Shown here: piece after piece, positions 1 through 7,871 of the stretch
Numbering within the stretch: position 1 is the first letter of the stretch
Layout: each line of letters starts with the position of its first letter
Assembly: GCF_002797555.1 (NCBI RefSeq)
Contig: NZ_PGFA01000001.1
Span: 744,001 to 808,000 of the forward strand
Length of the DNA: 64,000 nucleotides
Source: Hymenobacter chitinivorans DSM 11115
GTDB lineage: Bacteria > Bacteroidota > Bacteroidia > Cytophagales > Hymenobacteraceae
Direction: 5' to 3'
Translations under genes and position numbers: made by a program
The notes under the pieces: model-generated
Told to the model about the DNA's origin: nothing
Seen by the model: only the letters and a program-made list of their open reading frames with translations
Databases searched by the model: none

Positions 1-290
1 GTAGTGGCCCCAATGCCGGGCACGATGTGCATGTAGGTGAGCCCCGCAAACACCGAAAACCGCTTGGTAAGCTGGTAGGAAGCCAGGGGCGTGAGGTAGG
101 AAGCCGAGCCGAACCGCCCCGCCGTGACAAAGCCGGCACTCATGCTGTACGAGGCCCGCGGCCCGACCAGGCCCAGCTTGGGGGCCGCGTCGGCGGGTAC
201 GGGCGCGGTAGGCAGGGTGGTGGTTTGGGCCCGGGCGGCCCCGGCTGATACGCCCAGCAGTACTGCAACGGTGAGGATAGAACGATGCAT
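1..290 (-). CDS. Secreted or outer-membrane surface protein (partial, N-terminal part)
   Basis: Only the first 96 codons lie in the window; the gene runs off the left edge. The product starts MHRSILTVAVLLGVSAGAAR and shows a typical Sec signal peptide with a likely cleavage after ARA at about residue 21. A Pro/Thr/Ala-rich linker follows, then a glycine- and aromatic-rich stretch (VGPRASYSMSAGFVTAGRFG) that reads like the first strands of an outer-membrane beta-barrel. The start is the first ATG before the signal peptide. No family can be named from this fragment. The call as a surface protein is inferred from the signal peptide and the alternating composition. Confidence 0.6.
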   Translation of the reverse strand, partial: MHRSILTVAVLLGVSAGAARAQTTTLPTAPVPADAAPKLGLVGPRASYSMSAGFVTAGRFGSASYLTPLASYQLTKRFSVFAGLTYMHIVPGIGAT

Positions 291-422
291 AGCCAAGGGA
301 AAAGAGAAGTAACGACTCGGTAAGGTCAACAAGATACGAAACGATGCGGCCGGAAAAAGAATGCCCGCGGCGGGCCCCGCGGTAAAATTTCTCTATTTAG
401 CGGGTCCTTACTAGTATTTGTT

Positions 423-1076
423 ATGACCGACTTCGTTTTCTACCAACAGTTTCCCAACCCGGAAGTTGCCGCCCCGCTGCTGGAGCTGCTGCGGCAGCAC
501 GCGGTGCCCTTCGAAACCAGCTTCGATAAGCCCAGCTTCGACCCCAGCTTTGCGCATAACCAGACGAGCACCCATTTCGTGGTAAAGTTGCAGGCGGCCG
601 ACTTCGAAACGGCCCGTGGCCTGGAAGAAGACCAGAACCAGCAGCTCATCGGCCAGGTCGACCCGGGGCACTACCTGTTCACCTTCACCGATGCCGAGCT
701 GGCCGACGTGCTGCTCAAGCCCGACGAGTGGAACAGCTTCGACGTGACCCTGGCCCGGCAGATTCTGCAGGACCGCGGCACGGTTATCAGCCCCGAGGCG
801 GCCCGCCTGCTGCGGCAGCAGCGCACCGCCGACCTGGCCCGGCCCGAACCCTCCCAGAAAGCCTGGATTCTGTGGGGCTACGCCACGGCGCTGCTGGGCG
901 GCCTGTTTGCCTTTTTCATTGGCTGGCACCTGTATACCCACCGTAAAACCCTGCCCGACGGCCGCCGGGTGCACGCCTTCAGCGCCCCCGACCGGCTCCA
1001 CGGCCTGCGCATCATGGTGCTGGGCGGCGTCATGCTGGTGCTGCTGGTTTGCTTCCGGATTTACCGGGAAAGCTAA
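423..1076 (+). CDS. Hypothetical protein with two C-terminal membrane helices
   Basis: A 217-residue protein of unknown function. The N-terminal about 70 residues (YQQFPNPEVAAPLLELLRQH) have the character of a small alpha/beta domain in which a leucine-rich helix is followed by strands, loosely recalling the DUF2007 type of putative signalling domain; this likeness is weak. Two hydrophobic segments near residues 145-167 and 192-212 predict a membrane hairpin, leaving the N-terminal domain in the cytoplasm. Its stop codon overlaps the stop of the convergent MFS gene by 4 bases. The first ATG, six bases after a TAG, was taken as start. The coding call is secure from length and composition; the function is unknown. 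Confidence 0.75.
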   Translation: MTDFVFYQQFPNPEVAAPLLELLRQHAVPFETSFDKPSFDPSFAHNQTSTHFVVKLQAADFETARGLEEDQNQQLIGQVDPGHYLFTFTDAELADVLLKPDEWNSFDVTLARQILQDRGTVISPEAARLLRQQRTADLARPEPSQKAWILWGYATALLGGLFAFFIGWHLYTHRKTLPDGRRVHAFSAPDRLHGLRIMVLGGVMLVLLVCFRIYRES

Positions 1077-2290
1077 GCCGCCGAACTGGCCCGCAGCAGG
1101 CGCCCGGCTTGCCAGGCCACGGCTCCCACGCACAGGGCAAACCAGGCGAAGGGCAGCTCCAGCCGTGCCACCGACAAGGCCCCGCCCACCAGAATCGTGG
1201 TAAAGCTGGCCAGGCCCTGCACCGCCTGGTTCAGGCCGAAGATTTCGCCCCGGTCGGCCTCGGTGGTGCGCTGGGCCAGCAAGCCTTCCAGCAGCCCCTG
1301 AATCAGGGAAATGGTGAGGCAGTCGAGCGTGACTACCACGTAGAGGGCCGGGCGGGAAGCACCAATCAGGCCGTAGGCGCCCAGAATCGGGACGCTGGCC
1401 AGGGCCAGCCAGAAAATGGCCCGGGGCTTGTTGAGCCTATCGGCCAGGAAGGTGTAGAAGCCGTAGTTGATGGCAATGCTTAGGGCCCCGAAATACATGA
1501 AAAAGTAGGACAAGGCCCGGGCGTCCATCTGCTGCGGGCCCAGGCTGGCGAAGGGCACGAAGTAGAAATAGTAGCCGGTGCTCATCGTCAGGGCCACCTG
1601 CATGAGCACGATGGTGCGGAGCCGGCCGTCGGGGTCCTTGGCTTGCAGCCGGCTCCAGATGGTCAGCACGTTGAGGGCCCGGCTCAGTTCAGCCCGCAGC
1701 TCGGCGCCCCGCACCCCGTTGGGCCGGGTGTGGGTTTCGCGCAGCAGCAGGCTCAGGGCAATATTTACCGCGGCCAGGCCCACGGCCAGCCCCACCACGT
1801 AGCGGGCCTGCTGGGCGGGCTCCACGGCGGCCACCGTGAGCAAGGCGCCGGCCACCATGGGCCCCAGCACGAAGCCCAGGGAAATGATGGCGCCTTCCAG
1901 CCCCAGATTCTTGAACAGATTTTCGGGCGGCGAAATATCGGTAATGGCCGAGCGGACCGTGGCGTACATGCCGTTGGTAAACCCGTCGCTGAGCCGGTTG
2001 ACAAAGTACAGGCCGGCCCGTACCGGCAGCAGCAGGCCGTTGGCCAGCAAAGTGCCCACCGCCGACAAGAGCAGAATCGGCCGGCGCCCGAAGCCGTCGG
2101 AGAGCTTGCCCAGCACCGGGGCGGCAAAGAGCTGCACGCCCAAAAACAGCGCCGTCCCCAACGACAGCCATAGTTGGGGCTTGGGCAGGCCGCGCACAAA
2201 CTCGGGCATAATGGGCCCAATGGCCGCGCCCACCACCACGTCGAGCAGGATAATGGCGTAGAGCAGCGCGAGCCGGAAGTCTTTGGGCAT
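1073..2290 (-). CDS. MFS transporter, TetA-like drug/metabolite exporter
   Basis: A 405-residue integral membrane protein with about 12 hydrophobic segments. The loop between helices 2 and 3 carries the signature motif A of the major facilitator superfamily as GKLSDGFGRRPILLL, and the start (ALLYAIILLDVVVGAAIGPI) resembles the first helix of the TetA/multidrug H+ antiporter group. It most likely exports a small molecule with proton exchange at the inner membrane; the substrate cannot be told from sequence. The gene has its own minus-strand TACATTTG box 33 bases upstream and meets the hypothetical gene at 423-1076 tail to tail. Confidence 0.88.
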   Translation of the reverse strand: MPKDFRLALLYAIILLDVVVGAAIGPIMPEFVRGLPKPQLWLSLGTALFLGVQLFAAPVLGKLSDGFGRRPILLLSAVGTLLANGLLLPVRAGLYFVNRLSDGFTNGMYATVRSAITDISPPENLFKNLGLEGAIISLGFVLGPMVAGALLTVAAVEPAQQARYVVGLAVGLAAVNIALSLLLRETHTRPNGVRGAELRAELSRALNVLTIWSRLQAKDPDGRLRTIVLMQVALTMSTGYYFYFVPFASLGPQQMDARALSYFFMYFGALSIAINYGFYTFLADRLNKPRAIFWLALASVPILGAYGLIGASRPALYVVVTLDCLTISLIQGLLEGLLAQRTTEADRGEIFGLNQAVQGLASFTTILVGGALSVARLELPFAWFALCVGAVAWQAGRLLRASSAA

Positions 2291-2322
2291 TACAGCGGCC
2301 GGGCGGCCAAATGAGTGAAAGA

Positions 2323-2330
2323 CAAATGTA
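2323..2330 (-). promoter_or_regulatory. Bacteroidota -7 box for the MFS gene
   Basis: On the minus strand the bases read TACATTTG, a perfect match to the Bacteroidota -7 consensus TAnnTTTG, 33 bases ahead of the MFS start codon. No clear -33 TTG at the usual spacing was found, so it is called on the -7 box alone. Confidence 0.45.
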
Positions 2331-2412
2331 GGCGTCTGGCAATAGGCTTTATTGCTCCGGAGCTGTACTTTAGCGGGACCCTATTGTTTACTTCTGAACC
2401 CAGTTTACCCTT

Positions 2413-3141
2413 ATGGAAGAGTTTAACCCCGAAAATCAGCCCGAGCAGCCCCAGGTGATTATTCCGGCCGAGGAGGCCACCCAGATTCAGGTGCGCTTTA
2501 TGACCCAGGTTTACGGCTGGATGGCCGGCGCCCTGGCCCTAACCGGCGGCGTAGCCATGCTGGTAGGCGCTTCGCCCGAAATTCAGGAGCTGGTATTCGG
2601 CAACCGGCTGGTCTTTTTCGGCCTGATTATTCTGGAGCTATTCGTGGTGGGCTATCTGAGCCGCAACCTGTTTGAGATGACGCCCAACCAGGCCGTCGGG
2701 GCCTTTGCCGGCTATGCCCTGCTCAACGGCGTCACGCTGGGTATCATCTTCATGGTGTACACGGCCGAGTCCATTGCCTCCACCTTCTTTATCACGGCGG
2801 GCACGTTCGGGGTGATGAGCCTCTACGGCTTCGTGACGGGCACCGATTTGAGCCGCTGGGGCAACCTGCTGTTCATGGCCCTCATTGGCCTCGTCATTGC
2901 CTCAGTGGTGAATATCTTCCTGGCCAGCTCGATGCTGTACTGGATTACCAGCTTCATCGGCGTCGCGCTGTTTGTGGCCCTCACCGCCTACGACACCCAG
3001 AAAGTAAAGGGCCTGGCCTTTATCGGCTACGGCGACGAAGGGGCCGACCGCAAAGCCGCCGTCTGGGGCGCCCTCACGCTCTACCTCGATTTTGTGAATC
3101 TGTTCCTGTATCTGCTGCGCTTTTTCGGCCGCCGCCGGTAA
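2413..3141 (+). CDS. Bax inhibitor-1 / YccA family membrane protein
   Basis: A 242-residue protein with seven predicted membrane helices after a short acidic N-terminus (MEEFNPENQPEQPQ). The helix order and the conserved C-terminal part, with AYDTQKVKGLAFIGYGDEG followed by WGALTLYLDFVNLFLYLLR, match the BI-1/YccA/TMBIM family; the two aspartates that form the pH-sensing pair in the bacterial homologue BsYetJ have likely counterparts in this region. Bacterial members act as pH-sensitive calcium leak channels or as partners of the FtsH protease in the inner membrane; which role applies here is not known. The gene is monocistronic and ends in a strong hairpin. Confidence 0.92.
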   Translation: MEEFNPENQPEQPQVIIPAEEATQIQVRFMTQVYGWMAGALALTGGVAMLVGASPEIQELVFGNRLVFFGLIILELFVVGYLSRNLFEMTPNQAVGAFAGYALLNGVTLGIIFMVYTAESIASTFFITAGTFGVMSLYGFVTGTDLSRWGNLLFMALIGLVIASVVNIFLASSMLYWITSFIGVALFVALTAYDTQKVKGLAFIGYGDEGADRKAAVWGALTLYLDFVNLFLYLLRFFGRRR

Positions 3142-3165
3142 GACTTCGAACCAGGTACAAACCCA

Positions 3166-3195
3166 ACGGGCCGCCCACTATGGGCGGCCCGTTTT
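3166..3195 (+). terminator. Rho-independent terminator after the BI-1 gene
   Basis: An 11-bp perfect stem (CGGGCCGCCCA with its complement) closes a 3-base loop and is followed by GTTTTGCTTT. It sits 25 bases after the stop codon of the BI-1 gene and also lies downstream of the convergent M61 peptidase gene, so it may serve both. Confidence 0.85.
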
Positions 3196-3216
3196 GCTTT
3201 CAGTTGACTCAGTGCT

Positions 3217-5052
3217 TTACTTCGCCTTGCTGCTGAGCCAGTCGTCCCGGAATTTCTTCATGGCCTTGGTCACCGGCTTTTTGGCCGTTTCGTTGGTCAC
3301 AACTTCCAGCGTGGGGTCTTCGGCCAGCGTGACCTGGGTGGTGCGAATGCCGCCGCGGGTGCGGTACTCCACCGGCACCACGTCGCCGGGCTTGTGGGCG
3401 GCCAGCAGTTCCTGCACGGCTTTGGCGCTGCTCAGGCGCTGCCCGTCAATCTTGCGCAGTACGTCTTCCCGGTCGAGGCCGGCCTGGTAGAGCGGGCTGC
3501 CCACCAAGGTGCTGCCGAGGCTGGCGGTGCTGTCGGCGGGGTTAAAGCTCAGGCGACTCACCAAGCTGGCCTGCCCGGCCCGGGCGCGGCGCACGGTGAG
3601 GCCGGCCGGGGCCAGTAGCTCGTCGAACTTGGGCAGCTCATGACCCAGAATATGCTGGCGGAAAAACTGCCCGGCAAAAGCCGTGTCCCGGCTTACTTCG
3701 CCCAAAATTCGCTGCAAATCGGGCAGGGTGTAGGGCTTGGCCGGGGCGTAGTTCTGCTGCTCCTTGCCGTGCTGCTGCCACACGGCCCGCATGTAGGCGT
3801 CGAGCGTGGTCTTGTGATTCTGACGCAGCAGCAGGTCCAGGGCCAGGGCGTTGGCCGCGCCGATGTAGTAGTACGACAGGTAGGTGTTGCCGCGGTTGTT
3901 GGGGTCAATGGCGGCGGCGGCATCCACGAAAGGGGCCTGCTGGCTCATCTGCACCGGCGAGTAGCGGGCCGCGCCCGGGGAGTTGAGCATGGCGCCTACC
4001 ACGCCGCTGAGGGTGTACTGGCAGTACTGGTCGTCGGTAAACACCCCGGCCCGGCGCATGATCAGGTCGCCGTAGTACTGGGTGAAGCCCTCGGCAAACC
4101 AAAGCGAGTTGCTCATGTTGGCGCGCTCAAAGTCGAAGGGCTCCAGGTCGCGGGGGCGGATGCGCTCCACATTCCAGCTATGGAAATACTCGTGCGACAC
4201 GGTGCCCAGGTTGTTCATCACGTCGTCGCCGCGCAGCTGCCGGTTGCTGGTCACCGACGTCGAGTTGCGGTGCTCCATGCCGTCGGAGTTGGTCTGGGGC
4301 AGGTAGTTGACCACGAAGGTGTAGCGGCCGAAATCATACTCGGGCAGGCCTCCGAAAACGGCGGCGGCCTCCTTCACAATCTTCTTGGTTTTGGCCGTGT
4401 AGTCGTCCAGCTCGGCCTCGGTGCCTTCATAGAGCACGTTCAGCTCAATGGTACGGCCCTGCTCTTGCCAGGAGCGCACTTTTTGGGAGCCCAGGGAAGT
4501 CGGGCTATCCATCAGGTATTGCAGGTGGGGGGCGTAGTACGTACCCTTGGCCGGGTCGGGGCGCAGCTGGGTGGCCACCTGCCAGCCGCCGGGCGTCTCA
4601 AACTTCACCTCGGCCGGGCGCTGCTCCAGGCCGCGGGCAAAAGCCAGGGTAGCGGGCATGTTCAGGTGGGCGTGGATGGCGTCGATGCCGGCGTAGGTGC
4701 CGTCGGTCCGGTCGCCAAACAGGGTGTAGGTAAAGCGCACGGTGCCGTCGTGCCCGCTCACGTCCCAGCCGTAGGGGTCGGGCCGGCTCACGGTCAGGGC
4801 TTTGCCTTTCGAGTCGGTAGCCTTCACGTCGTACACGTTTTTGGCGAATTCGTGCAGGGCGTAGCGGCCGGGCGAGCTGCGGGCCATGCGCACCTGCAGC
4901 GGCCCGCTGGGCAGCTCCGCAAAGACGACGGTAACCTGGGCTTCGTGGTGCACGGCGTTGGGAAAGGCCACGGTGTACTGCACGGGGGCCTGGGCCAGGG
5001 CTCCGAAGGGGAGGGCCAGGGCGAGAAGAAAAGTGGCGGCGGATTTCCGCAT
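3217..5052 (-). CDS. M61 family metallopeptidase with PDZ domain
   Basis: A 611-residue secreted protease. A signal peptide (MRKSAATFLLALALPFGALA) is followed by the M61 N-terminal beta domain, the catalytic domain with the zinc motif HEYFH at residues 287-291 and the downstream ligand region WFAEGFTQYYGDL, then a C-terminal PDZ domain (about 505-590, including SPLYQAGLDREDVLRKIDG). M61 enzymes are glycyl aminopeptidases or peptidases of uncertain substrate, common in Bacteroidota periplasm. The reading frame stays open 33 codons further upstream, but the ATG at 5052 directly precedes the signal peptide, so it is chosen. The methyltransferase gene lies 91 bases upstream on the same strand. 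Confidence 0.92.
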   Translation of the reverse strand: MRKSAATFLLALALPFGALAQAPVQYTVAFPNAVHHEAQVTVVFAELPSGPLQVRMARSSPGRYALHEFAKNVYDVKATDSKGKALTVSRPDPYGWDVSGHDGTVRFTYTLFGDRTDGTYAGIDAIHAHLNMPATLAFARGLEQRPAEVKFETPGGWQVATQLRPDPAKGTYYAPHLQYLMDSPTSLGSQKVRSWQEQGRTIELNVLYEGTEAELDDYTAKTKKIVKEAAAVFGGLPEYDFGRYTFVVNYLPQTNSDGMEHRNSTSVTSNRQLRGDDVMNNLGTVSHEYFHSWNVERIRPRDLEPFDFERANMSNSLWFAEGFTQYYGDLIMRRAGVFTDDQYCQYTLSGVVGAMLNSPGAARYSPVQMSQQAPFVDAAAAIDPNNRGNTYLSYYYIGAANALALDLLLRQNHKTTLDAYMRAVWQQHGKEQQNYAPAKPYTLPDLQRILGEVSRDTAFAGQFFRQHILGHELPKFDELLAPAGLTVRRARAGQASLVSRLSFNPADSTASLGSTLVGSPLYQAGLDREDVLRKIDGQRLSSAKAVQELLAAHKPGDVVPVEYRTRGGIRTTQVTLAEDPTLEVVTNETAKKPVTKAMKKFRDDWLSSKAK

Positions 5053-5143
5053 AGAAAAGAAAAACGAGGATGGATGCCTAAAAATAGGGCGCCGCCGCGC
5101 TACTTCGGCCGTTCCGGCTCGTTTTTCCTGTCCGCGGCCCTCC

Positions 5144-5782
5144 TCACCCAAACACGGTGGCCTCGACCAGCCCCCGAAAAAACACGTGCTGCTGCTGCAC
5201 CACCAGGCCCAGACAACGCAACGCGGGATGCAAATCGGGCATTGCGCGGCCGCTGATACCGGTCGTGAGCCGGAAAAAACGGTACATGGTCTGTAGCAGC
5301 AGGCGCTGCCAGAGCGTCTGGGCGGGCCGAAAGTCGGCCAGCAGCCAAGGGGCGCCCGGCCGCCGAGCCTGGTTCAGGGCGTCCAGGATGGCCTGCAGGC
5401 GGCGCGGCTCAAACAGGTCGAGAAAGAAGAAGGTGATGATGGCGTCAAACGACTCGTCGGGGCGTAGGTCGTGCTCGGTGCCCAGCCGGAATTCCACCTG
5501 CCCGGCGTGCTCGGGCGCGGCTTGCAGCAGCGTCGCCCGTGACTTGGCCAGCATCAGGGCCGAGGCTTCCAGGTAGAGCACCCGGGCGTCGGGGCGGCGC
5601 TGCAGCACTTCGCCCAGCACCCAGCCCGAGCCTCCGCCAATAATCAGCACCCGGGGCCGGCCCGGGGGCAGGCCGGCCAGGGCCGCCTGCTGGGCGCGCC
5701 GCAGGGCGTCGCCAAACACGAGGCGGGCTAAAGGGTCGTAAAATGGGGCAACCCGGTCGAAACCGGCATCAACGGAAGACAT
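5144..5782 (-). CDS. Class I SAM-dependent methyltransferase
   Basis: A 212-residue soluble protein. The start MSSVDAGFDRVAPFYDPLAR is the usual helix of small-molecule methyltransferases, followed by the SAM-binding motif I as VLIIGGGSGWVLGEVL (about residues 45-60), an acidic residue at the end of strand 2 (VLYLEAS) and motif IV as FDAIITFFFLDLF. The likely cargo is a lipid, quinone or other small molecule; the substrate is not evident. An in-frame ATG 16 codons upstream (5830) exists, but the added residues are Ser/Pro-rich and unlike the family. It is upstream of and co-directional with the M61 peptidase gene (91 bases apart), possibly an operon. Confidence 0.85.
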   Translation of the reverse strand: MSSVDAGFDRVAPFYDPLARLVFGDALRRAQQAALAGLPPGRPRVLIIGGGSGWVLGEVLQRRPDARVLYLEASALMLAKSRATLLQAAPEHAGQVEFRLGTEHDLRPDESFDAIITFFFLDLFEPRRLQAILDALNQARRPGAPWLLADFRPAQTLWQRLLLQTMYRFFRLTTGISGRAMPDLHPALRCLGLVVQQQHVFFRGLVEATVFG

Positions 5783-5920
5783 GAGCGAAGGGCAGGAGGG
5801 AGGAGAGCGGGATAGGTAAGGTACCGACAATTCCGCGGTATAGTTGAGCTTGCCCGCGAAATATGCCTGTTTGGCTGCGGGCTGCGTATGCAGCAGGGCG
5901 TACCAATGGGCTGCCCAGCA

Positions 5921-6640
5921 ATGACCAACTACTTTCGCCGAATCGGGGCGGGCTTTATGTTATTTGCGGCGGAATTTGCCGTAACCCTGGGGCTGGGAGC
6001 CTTAGGCATCGTGGGTTTTCTGGCCCTGGGGCGGCAGGTGCTGGATCAGGATGCAGCTGGGTTCGACGCGCGGGCCTTCCACTGGGCCCGGCACCTACTC
6101 GGAGCCAATGAGAGCGGCTGGGTCGAAAAAATAACGTTTCTGGCATCGCGCAACTTCATTACGGCCGTGGCATTGCTGCTCATTGGCTATTTCCTGTTTG
6201 TGCGGCGGCACCGCTGGTACACACTGCTGGTGCCGGTGGTGGCCCTGGGCAGCATCACGCTGAACTTGGTGCTCAAAACCACCTACCACCGGCCCCGGCC
6301 CCTGCTGCCGTTGGTATCGGCTTCCGGGCTGAGCTTCCCGAGCGGACACGCCATGATCAGCGCCTCGTTTTACGGGTTGTTGATTTACTTAGTACTGACA
6401 CACGTGCGCCGCCAAAAAGTTCTGCGCCTGGTCCTGATTGCCGGCCTGGCCGGTCTGATTCTGCTCATCGGCCTCACCCGCGTCTACCTGCGGGTGCACT
6501 ACGCTTCCGACGTGCTGGCGGGCTTCACGGCCGGCCTGGTCTGGCTGCTAATTGCTATTCCGCTGCTGCAGTACATCGAGAAATCGGTAAAAAAACGATT
6601 TAAATACGCGCCGCAATTGGCTGAAAAACAGCCTGAATAG
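5921..6640 (+). CDS. PAP2 superfamily membrane phosphatase (copy 1)
   Basis: A 239-residue integral membrane phosphatase with about six helices. All three parts of the PAP2 acid phosphatase signature are present: KTTYHRPRP, PSGHAM and RVYLRVHYASDV, supplying the catalytic His pair, Arg and Asp. Family members remove phosphate from phosphatidic acid, phosphatidylglycerol phosphate or undecaprenyl pyrophosphate on the outer face of the inner membrane. The ATG at 5921 (MTNYFRRIGAGF) is preferred over the one at 5888 because the extra 11 residues (MQQGVPMGCPA) look non-native. A second, diverged PAP2 gene lies just beyond tRNA-Leu. Confidence 0.9.
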   Translation: MTNYFRRIGAGFMLFAAEFAVTLGLGALGIVGFLALGRQVLDQDAAGFDARAFHWARHLLGANESGWVEKITFLASRNFITAVALLLIGYFLFVRRHRWYTLLVPVVALGSITLNLVLKTTYHRPRPLLPLVSASGLSFPSGHAMISASFYGLLIYLVLTHVRRQKVLRLVLIAGLAGLILLIGLTRVYLRVHYASDVLAGFTAGLVWLLIAIPLLQYIEKSVKKRFKYAPQLAEKQPE

Positions 6641-6644
6641 CGTG

Positions 6645-6672
6645 CTGGCGAAGTTTTTTCGCAAATTTTTTT
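6645..6672 (+). terminator. Possible terminator after PAP2 copy 1
   Basis: A short hairpin GCGAA-GTTTTT-TTCGC is followed by AAATTTTTTT shortly after the PAP2 stop codon. The stem is only 5 bp, so the call is weak. Confidence 0.35.
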
Positions 6673-6681
6673 GCCGAAAGC

Positions 6682-6713
6682 TTGATAAACTACTTCGCAG
6701 CCCTGTATCTTTG
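6682..6713 (+). promoter_or_regulatory. Bacteroidota promoter for tRNA-Leu
   Basis: TATCTTTG at 6706-6713 matches the -7 consensus TAnnTTTG, and TTG at 6682-6684 lies 21 bases upstream as the -33 element. Transcription should start near 6718-6720, about 45 bases before the mature tRNA. Confidence 0.8.
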
Positions 6714-6763
6714 CATCGTTGAAAGACACTCCAACAGGGAGTTTCACCCTTCAACAACCAGAT

Positions 6764-6848
6764 GCGCTTGTGGCGAAATTGGTAGACGCGCTGTCTTCAG
6801 GCGGCAGTTCCGCAAGGTGTGAGAGTTCGAGTCTCTCCGAGCGCACCA
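6764..6848 (+). tRNA. tRNA-Leu (anticodon CAG)
   Basis: An 85-nt tRNA with a long variable arm, as in class II leucine tRNAs. The acceptor stem pairs GCGCTTG with CGAGCGC (one T-G wobble), the D-arm holds AAATTGGTAGAC, the anticodon stem is CTGTC/GGCAG around loop TTCAGGC with anticodon CAG at 6798-6800, and the T-arm has GTTCGAGTC. The CCA end is encoded (6846-6848). It reads CUG codons, the favoured leucine codon in this GC-rich sequence. A promoter and a terminator frame it as a single transcription unit. Confidence 0.96.
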
Positions 6849-6850
6849 CG

Positions 6851-6882
6851 AAAGCCGGCCCCGAAAGGGCCGGCTTTTTTGT
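6851..6882 (+). terminator. Terminator after tRNA-Leu
   Basis: The stem AAAGCCGGCCC / GGGCCGGCTTT with a short loop is followed by a run of T, starting two bases after the tRNA CCA end. Confidence 0.85.
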
Positions 6883-6936
6883 TTTTCAGCGGTCCGGACT
6901 GTACCGGGCTGCTGACTAGGTTTTGCCTCGTTTGCC

Positions 6937-7593
6937 ATGAATAAACTTCTTACGCGCCTGCTCACGCTCTTCACGTTTCTGGTGCTGGAAGTGGGCGTGC
7001 TGCTGCTGGTATTTCTGAGCTCATTGGCCGCCTTTTTTTACCTGACCCGGGTAGTATTCGTGCAGCACTCTACTGAGCTCGACCAGTGGGGGTTTGCCCA
7101 CATGGACCAATTGCGGGCCGCCGCGCCCGGCCTCACGCCCTGGGTTATCGGCGTCACCTTTTTCGGCTCCGCGCCCTTTCTGGTAGCCGCCGGCCTGCTG
7201 ATTCCGGCCGCGCTGGCCTGGCAAAAAAAGAAGCGGGAAGCCCTGGAGGTGTTTTGGGCCGTGGCGGGGGCGGCCATTCTCAACCAGCTCTTCAAAACCC
7301 ACTTTCACCGCCTGCGCCCCGATACGGCCCTGTTTCCGCAGCTGGGCCTGAGCTTTCCCAGCGGCCACGCCATGATTGGCACGGCCCTCTACGGCTGCCT
7401 GGCCTGGCTGCTTTGGCGCCACCGCCGCCACCCACTCTGGGCCGTAGCCCTGCTGCTTTGGGCCGTACTCATCGGCGGCACCCGCATCTACCTGCACGTA
7501 CACTACACCACCGACGTACTGGCCGGCTTCGTGGCCGGCCTGGCCTGGCTCATGCTCCTGCGCTCGGGCCTGCACCTGTGGTGGAAAAGTTGA
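6937..7593 (+). CDS. PAP2 superfamily membrane phosphatase (copy 2)
   Basis: A 218-residue membrane protein with the PAP2 signature KTHFHRLRPD, PSGHAMIG and TRIYLHVHYTTDV, plus about six hydrophobic segments. It has the same architecture as copy 1 at 5921-6640 and most likely acts on lipid or isoprenoid phosphates at the outer face of the inner membrane. The two copies share motif layout but not close overall sequence, so the duplication is old. The start MNKLLTRLLTLF gives a short cytoplasmic N-terminus before helix 1. Nothing in the flanks ties it to a pathway. Confidence 0.9.
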   Translation: MNKLLTRLLTLFTFLVLEVGVLLLVFLSSLAAFFYLTRVVFVQHSTELDQWGFAHMDQLRAAAPGLTPWVIGVTFFGSAPFLVAAGLLIPAALAWQKKKREALEVFWAVAGAAILNQLFKTHFHRLRPDTALFPQLGLSFPSGHAMIGTALYGCLAWLLWRHRRHPLWAVALLLWAVLIGGTRIYLHVHYTTDVLAGFVAGLAWLMLLRSGLHLWWKS

Positions 7594-7655
7594 TGCGCTA
7601 ATTTTTAATGTGCGAAATGTGGGTGAATGTGGATGATGTGGGAATTAATACTCGT

Positions 7656-7811
7656 GTCATTGCGAGCTTGCAAACCAATTCGTCCGTTGAAATGTGCTCA
7701 GCCTTCTAGAGTGAAAAGCCCTCAATCGTTGCTACGGTTGAGGGCTTTCGCGTAAAAGGATGCTAGTCACGAGCAGAGGACGGATGGCTTCGGCCTTTGG
7801 CCTCGCAATGA
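7656..7811. repeat. REP-like inverted repeat, family 2 (full copy)
   Basis: The outer arms read GTCATTGCGAGC and its near complement ending CCTCGCAATGAT. Inside, GTCCGTTGAAATG pairs loosely with GAGGACGGAT. The centre is a hairpin, AAAGCCCTCAATCGT / ACGGTTGAGGGCTTT, that looks like a terminator. A truncated copy lies at 42040-42143. GTCATTGCGAGC is a widely known REP-type sequence start in bacteria. The stretch 7812-7871 after it is made of ACTCATTCACTCATTCAC-type simple sequence. Confidence 0.8.
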
Positions 7812-7871
7812 TATGAGGGCGCCATTCGCGCCAGCCGAACATCAAACTCGCTCAATCACTCATTCACTCAT

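Noticed and set aside
3640..5256. Long open frame antisense to the M61 peptidase gene
   Set aside because: It is rich in Gly, Val and His as expected for a shadow of a GC-rich gene; the opposite strand has a full M61 peptidase.
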